A stretch of DNA of 64,000 nt from Sphingomonas sp. IBVSS2 (GCF_002127225.1 NZ_NFUR01000003.1:558001-622000); one strand, 5' to 3'; positions 26,453 through 34,762 are shown, counted from the first letter of the stretch. The notes: generated by a model from the letters alone, not told the origin. A program made the numbers and translations.

Positions 26453-27685
26453 TTACTCCCCGGCTTTTGCCTTCTTGAAATCGCCCTTTATGACTTTCGC
26501 GCCATCACGCAGGAAGTCGAGATGGTCGGACCAGTGCTGCATCATCCGCACGCGCTCGTCCCAATATTCGCCCCGCGTGTAGGCACGGCGCACGGCGTTG
26601 TTGTCGCAATGGGCAAGTTGCCGTTCGATCGCGTCAGGATGCCATAGGCCCATTTCGTTCAGGAGCGTCGCCGCCATCGCCCGGAAGCCGTGGCCGGTCA
26701 TCTCGTCCTGGGCGAAGCCCATGCGCCGCAGCGCCGCGTTGATGGTGTTCTCCGACATGGGCCGATCCACAGAACGTAACGACGGAAACAGATAGGAGCT
26801 GTAGCCCGCGTCATGCTCGATGGTCTTGAGGATGGCGAGCGCCTGGGCGGACAGTGGGATACTGTGGGCGCGGCGCATCTTAGTCTTGTGCTTCGGGATG
26901 GTCCAAAGCGCCTCGTCGAAATCGAAGTCGGCCCATTCAGCATAGCGCAGTTCGCCCGGACGCACGAACACATGCGGGAGCAAGCGCAACGCTGCTTTGG
27001 TGTTGGCAAAACCCTCGAACGCCTCGATGGCGCGCAGTAGGCCGCCCGCCTCGTTAGCGTTCGTGATCGCGGCGCGATGGACGGGCTGGGGCGCGATGAG
27101 CGCGCCGCAAAGATCGGCGGCGACATCGCGCTCGGCCCGAGCCGTGGCGATGGCGTAGCGGAATATCTGGCTGCATGTGCTGCGTAGGCGCTTGGCCGTC
27201 TCGTAGCGGCCCTTACCCTCCATCTTGCGGAGCATCACCAACAGTTCCTGCGCGGAGATGGAGGCGACGGGGCGCTTGCCGATGGATTCGTTGATGAAGT
27301 CCAGCAGCCAGCGGAGCTTCTTCATGGTGACGCCGGAGCGACCCTCACGCTCGACCTTCACAAGCCATTCGTCGGCTACCGCCTTGAAGCTGTTGGACGC
27401 CGCGACAGCCGCCGCAACCTTTTCCAGCTTGATCTGTTCGGCGGGATCATCGCCGCGCGCCAGAACCTTGCGGGCCGCGTCGCGCTGCTCGCGGGCTTCG
27501 GCAAGGCCGGTGTCGGGATAGACCCCGAACGCCAGCGTCTTCTGCTTGCCAAGGTAGCGATAGTTCATCCGCCAGTAGCGACCGCCATTGGGGGTGACAT
27601 AGAGGAACAGCCCGTCACTATCGGTGAGTTTGTAGGGCTTTTCGCGGCCCTTGGCATTTTTGATCGCGACAGCGGTAAGCGCCAT
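26453..27685 (-). CDS. int: P4-type tyrosine integrase
   Basis: A 410-residue site-specific recombinase. The N-terminal DUF4102 domain reads TAVAIKNAKGREKPYKLTD, and GLFLYVTPNGGRYWRMNYR is typical of the P4 integrase group. In the catalytic domain the first Arg lies in FVRPGELR, the HxxR box is HGFRAMAA, and the nucleophile Tyr is in RRAYTRGEYW. Length is normal for the family (about 400). It lies 164 nt from the 3' end of tRNA-Glu, as expected for tRNA-targeting elements, and should recombine the 16-bp attachment repeats. Confidence 0.95.
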   Translation of the reverse strand: MALTAVAIKNAKGREKPYKLTDSDGLFLYVTPNGGRYWRMNYRYLGKQKTLAFGVYPDTGLAEAREQRDAARKVLARGDDPAEQIKLEKVAAAVAASNSFKAVADEWLVKVEREGRSGVTMKKLRWLLDFINESIGKRPVASISAQELLVMLRKMEGKGRYETAKRLRSTCSQIFRYAIATARAERDVAADLCGALIAPQPVHRAAITNANEAGGLLRAIEAFEGFANTKAALRLLPHVFVRPGELRYAEWADFDFDEALWTIPKHKTKMRRAHSIPLSAQALAILKTIEHDAGYSSYLFPSLRSVDRPMSENTINAALRRMGFAQDEMTGHGFRAMAATLLNEMGLWHPDAIERQLAHCDNNAVRRAYTRGEYWDERVRMMQHWSDHLDFLRDGAKVIKGDFKKAKAGE

Positions 27686-27737
27686 GATGGTATCTCCGGC
27701 AAGGGGAGGACCGCGCTACCATCAGATATACCATCAG
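27685..27737 (-). repeat. Cluster of candidate integrase arm sites, right end
   Basis: Copies related to ATACCATCAG lie at 27,685-27,693 (reverse, overlapping the int start), 27,717-27,725 and 27,728-27,737, with a further inverted GGTGGTATCC nearby. They cover the int promoter region, so int could repress its own expression. The same motif occurs once near the left end. Confidence 0.4.
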
Positions 27738-27849
27738 GATGGTGGTATCCGGTGGCACGAAGCCGCTCCGCATGGGATACCTATACCACAAGAAAACCGC
27801 AGAAATCAGCCAGTTATGGCATCATCTGGAACCCTCTGGGAGAGGATTT

Positions 27850-27865
27850 TGGTGACCCCTACGGG
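27850..27865. repeat. Right attachment site (16-bp direct repeat)
   Basis: TGGTGACCCCTACGGG is the second copy of the element's terminal repeat. It covers the CCA end, the 3' acceptor strand and the edge of the T-arm of the tRNA-Glu gene, so integration restored a functional tRNA. Confidence 0.9.
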
Positions 27866-27924
27866 AATCGAACCCGTGTTTCAGCCGTGAAAGGGCCGCG
27901 TCCTAACCGCTAGACGAAGGGGCC
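27850..27924 (-). tRNA. tRNA-Glu (TTC)
   Basis: A 75-nt cloverleaf with a 7-bp acceptor stem (GGCCCCT with AGGGGTC, one G-T pair), anticodon TTC in the loop CTTTCAC, and the T-loop GGTTCGATTCC. The CCA end is encoded. It is intact and serves as the integration target of the element to its left. Confidence 0.97.
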
Positions 27925-27984
27925 ATGCCGAAGCGTGGAGGCGGTCCGTTAGGGAAGGTTGCGCGGCGGGTCAAGCGCATTTGC

Positions 27985-28449
27985 TCACCCCGGCTTGCAT
28001 ACGTCCACCCAGCGCCGCGAAACCAGCGCCGCCAGGCGTTCGGGGGCGATTTCCACCGATGCGGTGCGCGAGCCCGCCGCGGGAAACACCGTCGCGAAAC
28101 CGCGAATCGAGACATCGCAATAGACCCGCAGCGGGGTCGCGAGCCCGAAGGGGCAGACCCCGCCCACCGGATGCCCGGTCAGCGCCTCCGCCTCCTCGGC
28201 GCCGAGCATCGAGGCGCGGCCGGCGAACTCGGCCTTGATCTTGGGATTGTCGAGCCGCGCATCGCCGCGCGCGACGACGAGCACGACGCCATCGCCCACC
28301 CGCAGCGCCAGCGTCTTGGCGATGCGACCGGGCTCGACACCGAGCGTCGCCGCCGCCTCCGCCACCGTGGCGGTGCTTGCCGCCTGCTCGATCAGGACGA
28401 GATCCGGTGCATGTTCGGCAAGCCAGGCGCGCACGCTCTCGACGGTCAT
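27985..28449 (-). CDS. YbaK/EbsC-type aminoacyl-tRNA deacylase
   Basis: A 154-residue protein of the YbaK/ProX family, which hydrolyses mischarged aminoacyl-tRNAs, typically Cys-tRNA(Pro) or Ala-tRNA(Pro). TATVAEAAATLGVEPGRIAKTLAL and the active-site segment GHPVGGVCPFG are clear matches to the family. The ATG at 28,449 overlaps the stop of the upstream MFS gene by 4 nt (ATGA), so the two are translationally coupled. It could be named ybaK-like. The substrate is not deducible. Confidence 0.88.
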   Translation of the reverse strand: MTVESVRAWLAEHAPDLVLIEQAASTATVAEAAATLGVEPGRIAKTLALRVGDGVVLVVARGDARLDNPKIKAEFAGRASMLGAEEAEALTGHPVGGVCPFGLATPLRVYCDVSIRGFATVFPAAGSRTASVEIAPERLAALVSRRWVDVCKPG

Positions 28450-30149
28450 TCCTCGATCTTCCGCCGGAAGGTTTCGGGGAGCAGCAACAAGCCGATGACG
28501 AGCGTCGCGGCCGCGGCCACCACCGGATACCAGAGGCCGTAATATATGTCCCCCGTCGCCGCCACCATCGCGAAGGCAGTGGCCGGCAGGAAGCCGCCGA
28601 ACCAGCCATTGCCCAGATGATAGGGCAGGCTCATCGACGTATAGCGGATGCGGCTGGGGAAGAGTTCGACCAGCATGCCCGCGATCGGGCCGTAGACCAT
28701 GGTCACCAGCAGCACGAGCGCGAACAGGATCGCCACCACCAGCGGCTTGTTGATCCGGGCGTCCTCGGCCTTGGCGGGATAGCCGGCGGCGGCGAGTTCG
28801 GCCTGGAGGTCCTTCTGGAAGGCAGCGATCAGGCCCTTGCGCCTCCCGGTATCGGCCAGATCCATGGTGGAAGGAGCGCCAACGAGTCTGTCGCCAATCT
28901 GGATGGCCACTTCATTCGTGTGCACCGGGTCGCCGACGGACTTCTCCACATAAGGGATGCCCGCCTTCGCCAGATAGCTCTTCGCCACATCGCACGAGAC
29001 GCTGTCGAACTTGTTCTTCCCGACCGGATCGAACTGAAAGGAGCAGGGCATCGAGGAGTCCACCAGCAACACGCTGACCGGCATCCTTGCCTGCGCCTCC
29101 GCCAGCGCCGGGTTGGCGGCCTGGGTCAGCGCGTGGAACAGCGGGAAATAGCTGATCGAGGCGAGCAGGCATCCGGCCAGGATGATCGGCTTGCGGCCGA
29201 TCCTGTCCGAAAGCCAGCCGAAGAACACGAAGAACGGCGTGCCCAGCGCCAGCGCGATGGCGATCAGGACGTTCGCGGTCATCCCGTCGACCTTCAGCGT
29301 CTTCTCGAGGAAGAACAGCGCATAGAACTGCCCCGTGTACCACACTACCGCCTGCCCCACGACCGCGCCGAACAGCGCGACGAGGACGATGCGCAGATTG
29401 CCCCAGCGCAGGAACGCCTCGGTGAGCGGTGCCTTAGAGGTGTTGCCGCTCGCCTTCATCCGGGCATAGACGGGGCTCTCGTTGAGCTGGAGCCGCACCC
29501 AGAGCGACACGCCGAGCAGCAGGATCGAGGCGAGGAACGGCACGCGCCAGCCCCAGTTCGCGAACGCCGCCTCGCCCAGCCACGACCGCGTGCCGATCAC
29601 GACGAGCAGCGAGACGAACAGGCCGAGCGTCGCGGTGGTCTGGATCCAGCTGGTGTAGAGGCCACGCTTGTGGTTGGGCGCATGCTCGGCGACATAGGTG
29701 GCGGCGCCGCCATATTGGCCGCCCAGCGCCAGCCCCTGCAGCACCCGGAGCGTCACCAGCAGGATCGGCGCGACGACACCCGCAGTGGCGAAATTGGGGA
29801 GCAGCCCCACCGCGAAGGTCGATCCGCCCATGATGCCCATCGTCACCAGGAAGGTGTTCTTGCGCCCCACCAGGTCGCCGATCCGCCCGAAGACGAGCGC
29901 GCCGAACGGGCGCACCGCGAACCCCGCCGCAAAGGCCGCGAGCGCGAAGATGAATGCGGTGGTGTCGTTCACCCCGGCGAAGAACTGCGCCGAGATCGTC
30001 GTGGCGAGCAGGCCGTAGAGATAGAAATCATACCATTCGAACACGGTGCCCAGCGACGATGCCGCGATCACCATCTTCTCGTTGCGGGTGGCCGTATGAT
30101 GTTCGCCCAAGGGCGCCGACGGGGTGTCGGACCGTGCATCCTCGCTCAA
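28446..30149 (-). CDS. MFS transporter, metabolite:H+ symporter type, with periplasmic insert
   Basis: A 567-residue transporter of the MHS branch of the major facilitator superfamily, which carries organic acids such as alpha-ketoglutarate or shikimate with protons. FEWYDFYLYG in the first helix, RPFGALVFGRIGDLVGRK in the loop 2-3, and GWLSDRIGRKP after helix 8 are family marks. About 120 extra residues (roughly 345-470) lie between helices in the second half. They are hydrophilic with two Cys (369 and 386) and probably periplasmic. The following deacylase gene overlaps by 4 nt. The substrate is unknown. Confidence 0.88.
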   Translation of the reverse strand: MSEDARSDTPSAPLGEHHTATRNEKMVIAASSLGTVFEWYDFYLYGLLATTISAQFFAGVNDTTAFIFALAAFAAGFAVRPFGALVFGRIGDLVGRKNTFLVTMGIMGGSTFAVGLLPNFATAGVVAPILLVTLRVLQGLALGGQYGGAATYVAEHAPNHKRGLYTSWIQTTATLGLFVSLLVVIGTRSWLGEAAFANWGWRVPFLASILLLGVSLWVRLQLNESPVYARMKASGNTSKAPLTEAFLRWGNLRIVLVALFGAVVGQAVVWYTGQFYALFFLEKTLKVDGMTANVLIAIALALGTPFFVFFGWLSDRIGRKPIILAGCLLASISYFPLFHALTQAANPALAEAQARMPVSVLLVDSSMPCSFQFDPVGKNKFDSVSCDVAKSYLAKAGIPYVEKSVGDPVHTNEVAIQIGDRLVGAPSTMDLADTGRRKGLIAAFQKDLQAELAAAGYPAKAEDARINKPLVVAILFALVLLVTMVYGPIAGMLVELFPSRIRYTSMSLPYHLGNGWFGGFLPATAFAMVAATGDIYYGLWYPVVAAAATLVIGLLLLPETFRRKIEE

Positions 30150-30168
30150 GCTGTCTTCCCCTCATATT

Positions 30169-30180
30169 GTTAGCGCTAAC
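30169..30180. promoter_or_regulatory. Perfect palindrome GTTAGCGCTAAC upstream of the MFS gene
   Basis: A 12-bp perfect palindrome 20 nt upstream of the transporter start. Its core TTAGCGCTAA is of the kind bound by LacI-family repressors. No LacI-type gene is in this window. Confidence 0.5.
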
Positions 30181-30343
30181 CAACCACAGTCCCGCCGCGG
30201 TTGGAACCCCCGTCGCCACGCGTGCTCTCCGGCCCGCCTCTTGCACAGGTTCGGCCATGCGCCGCCGCATTGCAAACAAAGCCAGGCTTGGGATCGCAAA
30301 AGCTGTACTTCACAGTGCGGCCCGAGGCGCGTACACCGCGCCC

Positions 30344-30610
30344 ATGTTCGAGCGCATCTTCCTGTCCCATCCGCGCGCCGTCGGCGAAAGCTATGGCGAG
30401 CATGCCGCCACCGCCGGGCGATTCGGCTTCACCATGATCGTCGGGGGGGCCGCCTGCGTGGTCCATGCCGTCGTCCCGGCGCTGTTCGCCCGCACCGCCA
30501 GCGATGCGGTGAAGCGGCTCTACGGGCAGATGCTCGCCCGCCAGCCCGGCATGGCCGCCCGCAAGCCGGCCTATGAACAGCCCGAGTGGCAGATCGAATA
30601 CGAAATCTGA
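30344..30610 (+). CDS. DUF6356 family protein
   Basis: An 88-residue protein starting MFERIFLSHPRAVGESYGEHAA, with a hydrophobic segment near residues 28-50 that should span the inner membrane. The FLSHPRxVGESYGEH opening is the recognisable DUF6356 pattern. The function is unknown. It reads divergently from the MFS gene, and the FAD protein starts 1 nt after its stop, suggesting a two-gene operon. Confidence 0.75.
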   Translation: MFERIFLSHPRAVGESYGEHAATAGRFGFTMIVGGAACVVHAVVPALFARTASDAVKRLYGQMLARQPGMAARKPAYEQPEWQIEYEI

Positions 30611-30611
30611 C

Positions 30612-31958
30612 GTGATCGAGCATGTCGCAATCATCGGTGCCGGTTTCTCCGGCACCTTGCAGGCGATCAACCTGCTTCGCCACGAGGGGCCCCGCGCCAC
30701 GCTGATCGAGCGCGCGCCGGTGGCGGGCCTGGGCCTGGCCTATGGCGCCGCGCATCCCAGCCATGTGCTCAATGTGCGCGCCGCGAACATGAGCGCCTTC
30801 CCCGACGATCCCTCGCACTTCGTCCGCTGGCTCCAGGCGCGCGGCGTGGCGGATGCGCCGAGCGCCTTCATCCCCCGCGTCACCTATGGCGAATATCTGC
30901 GCCAGCTGCTCGATGCCGCGCTGCTCGACCATCCCGACCGGCTGAAGCTGGTCCGCGACGAAGTCGAGGACCTGGAATTCGGCGAGGGCGTGAGGGTACG
31001 GCTGAAGACCGGCACGATCGAGGCCGATGCCGCCGTGCTCGCGGTCGGCAACCTGCCTCCGCACGATCCGCCCGGCCTCGATCCCGAGAAGCTCTCCGCC
31101 GAACGTTACAAGGGCGACCCCTGGGACGCCAGCGTGCCCGAAGGGCTCGGCCCCGACGATACCGTGCTGGTGATCGGCACCGGCCTGACGATGATCGACG
31201 TGGTGCTGCTGCTCGACGCGCGCGGGTTCAAGGGCAGGATCGTTGCGCTTTCCCGCCGCGGGCTGCTGCCGCGCGCCCATGCGCCGGGCAGTGACTGGCA
31301 GAAGCTGGCCGAGCGCCCCGCCACCACCGCCTCCGGGCTGCTGCACGCCGTGCGGGCGCGCGGCGCGGAAATCGGCTGGCGCAACGCGGTCGACGAACTC
31401 CGCCCCTTCACCCAGGCGATGTGGGGCAATGCCAGCGAAGCCGAGCGTGGCCGATTCCTGCGCCATCTCCGCCCCTGGTGGGACGTGCATCGCCACCGCC
31501 TCGCCCCGGAGGTCCATGCCCGGCTGATGGCCGTTGTCGATCGCGGCCAGCTCGAGGTGATCGCGGGCAAGACGCTCGGCTTCGAGGAGAAGCCCGAGGG
31601 TATCGAAGTGACGCTGCGCCGTCGTGGCGCCGATATGGCCGAGACGATGACGGTGCAGCGCATCGTCAACTGCACCGGCCCGCTGGGCGACCTCAACCGC
31701 ACCGAGGAGCCCCTGCTCCAGAAGCTCGCCGCACGCGGCATGATCCGCCCCGACGCGGCGCATCTGGGCATCGATGTCGACAATCAGGGCCAGACGATCA
31801 ACGCCGGCGGCCGGCCCAACGCCAATCTCTACGCGCTGGGCCCGATGACCCGTGGCGCCTTCTGGGAGATCGTCGCGGTCCCGGACATCCGCACCCAGAC
31901 CTGGAGCGTCGCCCGGCGCCTCTCCAACGCGCACTGGGTGGGGGGCGAAGGGCTATGA
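30612..31958 (+). CDS. FAD/NAD(P)-binding protein (NAD_binding_9 type)
   Basis: A 448-residue flavoprotein from the GTG at 30,612. An ATG at 30,573 in the same frame overlaps the DUF6356 gene. The N-terminal dinucleotide-binding motif IIGAGFSGTLQAINLLR has GxGxxG spacing. A second Rossmann motif appears in VLVIGTGLTMID near residue 170, and the C-terminal TLYALGPMTRG-type region closes the FAD site (NLYALGPMTRGAFWE). This resembles the FAD-NAD(P)-binding family found near aromatic and siderophore genes. Substrate and electron acceptor are unknown. A near-palindrome lies immediately after its stop, before hppD. Confidence 0.8.
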   Translation: MIEHVAIIGAGFSGTLQAINLLRHEGPRATLIERAPVAGLGLAYGAAHPSHVLNVRAANMSAFPDDPSHFVRWLQARGVADAPSAFIPRVTYGEYLRQLLDAALLDHPDRLKLVRDEVEDLEFGEGVRVRLKTGTIEADAAVLAVGNLPPHDPPGLDPEKLSAERYKGDPWDASVPEGLGPDDTVLVIGTGLTMIDVVLLLDARGFKGRIVALSRRGLLPRAHAPGSDWQKLAERPATTASGLLHAVRARGAEIGWRNAVDELRPFTQAMWGNASEAERGRFLRHLRPWWDVHRHRLAPEVHARLMAVVDRGQLEVIAGKTLGFEEKPEGIEVTLRRRGADMAETMTVQRIVNCTGPLGDLNRTEEPLLQKLAARGMIRPDAAHLGIDVDNQGQTINAGGRPNANLYALGPMTRGAFWEIVAVPDIRTQTWSVARRLSNAHWVGGEGL

Positions 31959-31965
31959 CCGCAAC

Positions 31966-31983
31966 TAGTATCAATTGACACTA
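31966..31983. promoter_or_regulatory. Operator-like palindrome upstream of hppD
   Basis: TAGTATCA-AT-TGACACTA, an imperfect 18-bp palindrome (one pair mismatched), 48 nt before the hppD ATG. It contains TTGACA and TAGTAT. It differs by one central base from 34,703-34,720 upstream of hmgA. Confidence 0.7.
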
Positions 31984-32031
31984 ACTGCACTTCGGACTAG
32001 CCCGCGCGTTACCTTCTTGGAGCGTGCACCC

Positions 32032-33069
32032 ATGACCGATCCTGCCAATCCGCTCGGCCTCAACGGCTTCGAATTCGTCGAATTCACCTCGCCCGATCCC
32101 GAGGCGATGGGGAAGCAGTTCGAAATGCTCGGCTTCGTGCCGACGCACCGGCACCCGACCAAGAACGTCACGCGCTACAAGCAGGGCCGCATCAACCTGA
32201 TGCTCAACCGCGACGAGGCCGGCCGCGTGGCGGCCTTCCGCGGCGAGCATGGCCCCTCGGCCAGCGCCATGGCCTTCCGCGTCGCCGATCCGGCCAAGGC
32301 GATGGCCTGGGCGCTCGAGCACGGCGCCAAGCGCACCGACGAGGACGACACCGTCATCCTCGGCATCGGCGGCTCCTATCTCTATTTCATCCAGGACGGC
32401 CTCGACCTCTACGAGAACTGGGCCGAATTCCCCGGCTGGCGCGAGGCCGAGGCGAAGAACAATGTCGGGCTCGACCTGCTCGACCACCTCACCCACAATG
32501 TCCGCCGCGGCCAGATGCGGGTGTGGAGCGAGTTCTACCGCACGCTCTTCGGCTTCGAGGAGCAGAAGTATTTCGACATCAAGGGCCAGGCGACCGGCCT
32601 GTTCAGCCAGGCGATGATCGCGCCCGACAAGGCGATCCGCATCCCCCTGAACGAGAGCCAGGACGACAAGAGCCAGATCGAGGAGTTCATCCGCGAATAT
32701 AAGGGCGAGGGCATCCAGCACCTCGCGCTGACCACGCCGGACATCTTCGACACGGTCGAGCGCCTGCGCGCCCGCGGCGTCAAGCTGCAGGACACGATCG
32801 AGACCTATTACGAGCTGGTCGACAAGCGCGTGCCCGGGCATGGCGAGGATCTGGAGCGCCTGCGCAAGAACCGCATCCTGATCGACGGCAATATCGGCGA
32901 CGAGGGCATCCTGCTCCAGATCTTCACCGAGAACATGTTCGGCCCGATCTTCTTCGAGATCATCCAGCGCAAGGGCAATGAAGGCTTTGGCAACGGCAAT
33001 TTCCAGGCGCTGTTCGAGAGCATCGAGCTGGACCAGATCCGCCGCGGCGTGATCAAGGTCGACGCCTGA
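32032..33069 (+). CDS. hppD: 4-hydroxyphenylpyruvate dioxygenase
   Basis: A 345-residue non-haem iron dioxygenase that converts 4-hydroxyphenylpyruvate to homogentisate in tyrosine breakdown. The two-domain vicinal oxygen chelate fold is preserved. The expected iron ligands are H152 in DHLTHNV, H230 in IQHLALTT and E309 in FFEIIQRKG. The C-terminal NMFGPIFFEIIQRKG and GFGNGNFQALFESIE match the family. TTGGAG precedes the ATG at 32,032. The start of the longer frame at 31,975 is inside the operator and is not used. It is followed by a perfect hairpin. Confidence 0.97.
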   Translation: MTDPANPLGLNGFEFVEFTSPDPEAMGKQFEMLGFVPTHRHPTKNVTRYKQGRINLMLNRDEAGRVAAFRGEHGPSASAMAFRVADPAKAMAWALEHGAKRTDEDDTVILGIGGSYLYFIQDGLDLYENWAEFPGWREAEAKNNVGLDLLDHLTHNVRRGQMRVWSEFYRTLFGFEEQKYFDIKGQATGLFSQAMIAPDKAIRIPLNESQDDKSQIEEFIREYKGEGIQHLALTTPDIFDTVERLRARGVKLQDTIETYYELVDKRVPGHGEDLERLRKNRILIDGNIGDEGILLQIFTENMFGPIFFEIIQRKGNEGFGNGNFQALFESIELDQIRRGVIKVDA

Positions 33070-33073
33070 TCAA

Positions 33074-33094
33074 GGATCGAGCCGTGCTCGATCC
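33074..33094 (+). terminator. Hairpin after hppD
   Basis: A perfect 9-bp stem (GGATCGAGC and its complement) with a 3-nt CGT loop, 4 nt after the hppD stop. It lacks a T run. A second stem (GCGGCGC with GCGCCGC) follows at about 33,100. Probably a weak terminator or mRNA-stabilising structure. Confidence 0.55.
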
Positions 33095-33256
33095 GCGATG
33101 CGGCGCGAATGCGCCGCCGTCGACCGGACGGCACGGCAAGCGGGCCCACAGGGCCCGGCTTTGCCGGGACCGACGGGCTCGCGGGTCATGAGGCTTGGAG
33201 AGGAGCCGGGGGAGCGACGCCAGTCGCGTAGCGCGAAGCTCACCCCGGCCGAAACC

Positions 33257-34600
33257 TCAGGCGAATGCCGGCTCGCCCCGAACCTCGCTCGCGCCTTCGC
33301 GGAACCGCGCCTCGTCGAGCAGCCCTTCCCGCTTCGCCACGATCACCGGCACTAGCATCTGCCCCGCCACATTGGTCGCGGTCCGGCCCATGTCCAGGAT
33401 CGGGTCGATGGCGAGCAGCAGCCCCACCCCGTCCAACGGCAGCCCCAGCGTGGAAAGCGTAAGCGTGAGCATCACCGTCGCGCCGGTCAGCCCGGCGGTG
33501 GCGGCCGATCCGAGCACCGAGACGAAGGCGATCAGCGCATAATGCTCGATCCCCAGCGGGATGCCGTAGAATTGCGCGACGAAGATCGCCGAGATCGCCG
33601 GATAGATCGCCGCGCAACCGTCCATCTTGGTCGTGGCGCCCAGCGGCACGGCGAAGGCGGCATAGGCGCGCGGGACGCCGAGCGCGCGCTCGGTCACGTC
33701 CTCGGTCACCGGCAGCGTGCCGACCGAGGAACGCGAGACGAAGCCGAGCTGGATCGCCGGCCAGGCCGAGGCGAAGAAGCGCAAGGGGCTGAGGCCATGC
33801 GCCGCGAGCAGCAGCGGATAGACGACGAGCAGCACCAGGCCGAGCCCGAGATAGACCGCACCGGCATAGGTGCCGAGCGCCGCCAGCGACTCCCAGCCAT
33901 AGCGCACCACCGCGTCGCCGATCAGCGCCGCGGTGCCGATCGGGGTCAGGCGGATCACCCAACGCAGCAGCAGCCGGAAGACGGCAAGCGCCGAAGCGTT
34001 GAAATCGAGGAAGCGGTGCCCCGCCTCCCCCGCCCGCACCGCCGCCGCACCGATCGCGACCGCGAGCACGATGATCTGGAGCACGTTGAACGAGAGCCCG
34101 GTCGTGGCGCCGCCATCGGCCAGCCGGGTCGACGCCGCCAGGCCCAGGAAATTCGCCGGCACCAGCCCCTTCAGGAAATCGAGCCAGCTCCCGGTGCTCG
34201 AAGGCGCCGCCGCCGCCGTGGCGGCCACGGCGCTGTGGTGCCCCGGCTGGAGCATGAGGCCGAGCGTGATGCCGATCGCCACCGCGATGGCGGCGGTGAT
34301 CGCGAACCAGAGCAGCGTCCGTACCACCAATCGCGCGGCATTGTTCAGGCCCCGCAGCGCCGCGATCGAGGCGACGATCGCCGTGAACACCAGCGGCGGC
34401 ACCAGCACCTTGAGCAGCTGCACGAAGATCTGCCCGATCGTCTGCAACGCCTGGGCGAGGCCGTTGGCGGTTTCGCCGTCGCTGCCGATCGCCCGCGCGG
34501 CCAGCCCCAGCGCCAGCCCCGCCGCCATGCCGATGGCGACCTGCACGCCGAAGCTAGGCAGCTGGAACCGCCGAGGTGCGGCTGCGCTGGTAATGGCCAT
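33257..34600 (-). CDS. Dicarboxylate/amino acid:cation symporter (DAACS family)
   Basis: A 447-residue membrane carrier of the GltP/DctA family, with about eight transmembrane helices. The signature motifs are visible: SSVGTLPVT (serine-rich hairpin), TTKMDGCAAIYP, and DPILDMGRTATNVAG in the last helix, which bind substrate and Na+ or H+. It probably imports a dicarboxylate or amino acid. Placement between hppD and hmgA, and its divergence from hmgA across the shared operator region, suggests a link to aromatic amino acid use. The substrate is an inference. The ATG at 34,600 gives a short N-terminal lead before helix 1. Confidence 0.9.
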   Translation of the reverse strand: MAITSAAAPRRFQLPSFGVQVAIGMAAGLALGLAARAIGSDGETANGLAQALQTIGQIFVQLLKVLVPPLVFTAIVASIAALRGLNNAARLVVRTLLWFAITAAIAVAIGITLGLMLQPGHHSAVAATAAAAPSSTGSWLDFLKGLVPANFLGLAASTRLADGGATTGLSFNVLQIIVLAVAIGAAAVRAGEAGHRFLDFNASALAVFRLLLRWVIRLTPIGTAALIGDAVVRYGWESLAALGTYAGAVYLGLGLVLLVVYPLLLAAHGLSPLRFFASAWPAIQLGFVSRSSVGTLPVTEDVTERALGVPRAYAAFAVPLGATTKMDGCAAIYPAISAIFVAQFYGIPLGIEHYALIAFVSVLGSAATAGLTGATVMLTLTLSTLGLPLDGVGLLLAIDPILDMGRTATNVAGQMLVPVIVAKREGLLDEARFREGASEVRGEPAFA

Positions 34601-34702
34601 TGGTTACGACTCCGGAATTAAACCCACTAAAGAAGTAGGAATTAGTCCGCCACCGCCCAACAAAGTTTAGGTTCGCGCCCTGATAGCCAATCCCGTACCA
34701 GA

Positions 34703-34720
34703 TAGTATCATTTGACACTA
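34703..34720. promoter_or_regulatory. Operator-like palindrome upstream of hmgA
   Basis: TAGTATCA-TT-TGACACTA, 17 of 18 bases identical to the element at 31,966. It lies between the divergent DAACS symporter and hmgA, 42 nt before the hmgA ATG. Confidence 0.7.
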
Positions 34721-34762
34721 TTATGGGCAGCGCTACAGGGAGGCGAGCATAGAGAGGATGCG

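Larger units (their letters stand above)
12707..27865. mobile_element. Integrative and mobilizable element in tRNA-Glu
   Basis: A 15.1-kb insertion bounded by the 16-bp tRNA-derived repeat. It carries a P4-type integrase adjacent to the tRNA, an AlpA-like regulator, a TraA relaxase with DUF6118, two small Tra proteins, and a RSF1010-like oriT. No mating-pair formation or coupling-protein genes are present, so it is probably mobilized by a helper plasmid or ICE. The central cargo (17.3-25.7 kb) looks more A+T-rich than the flanks. It encodes an autotransporter, small hypothetical proteins, a membrane protein, a Ser/Thr kinase and a sigma factor. Confidence 0.9.

Noticed and set aside
12707..27865. 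Prophage interpretation of the integrated element
   Set aside because: There are no capsid, tail, terminase or lysis genes. The relaxase and oriT indicate a mobilizable element instead.
28377..30173. A 598-residue plus-strand ORF opposite the MFS transporter
   Set aside because: It covers a transporter with intact family motifs on the other strand and has no domain of its own.
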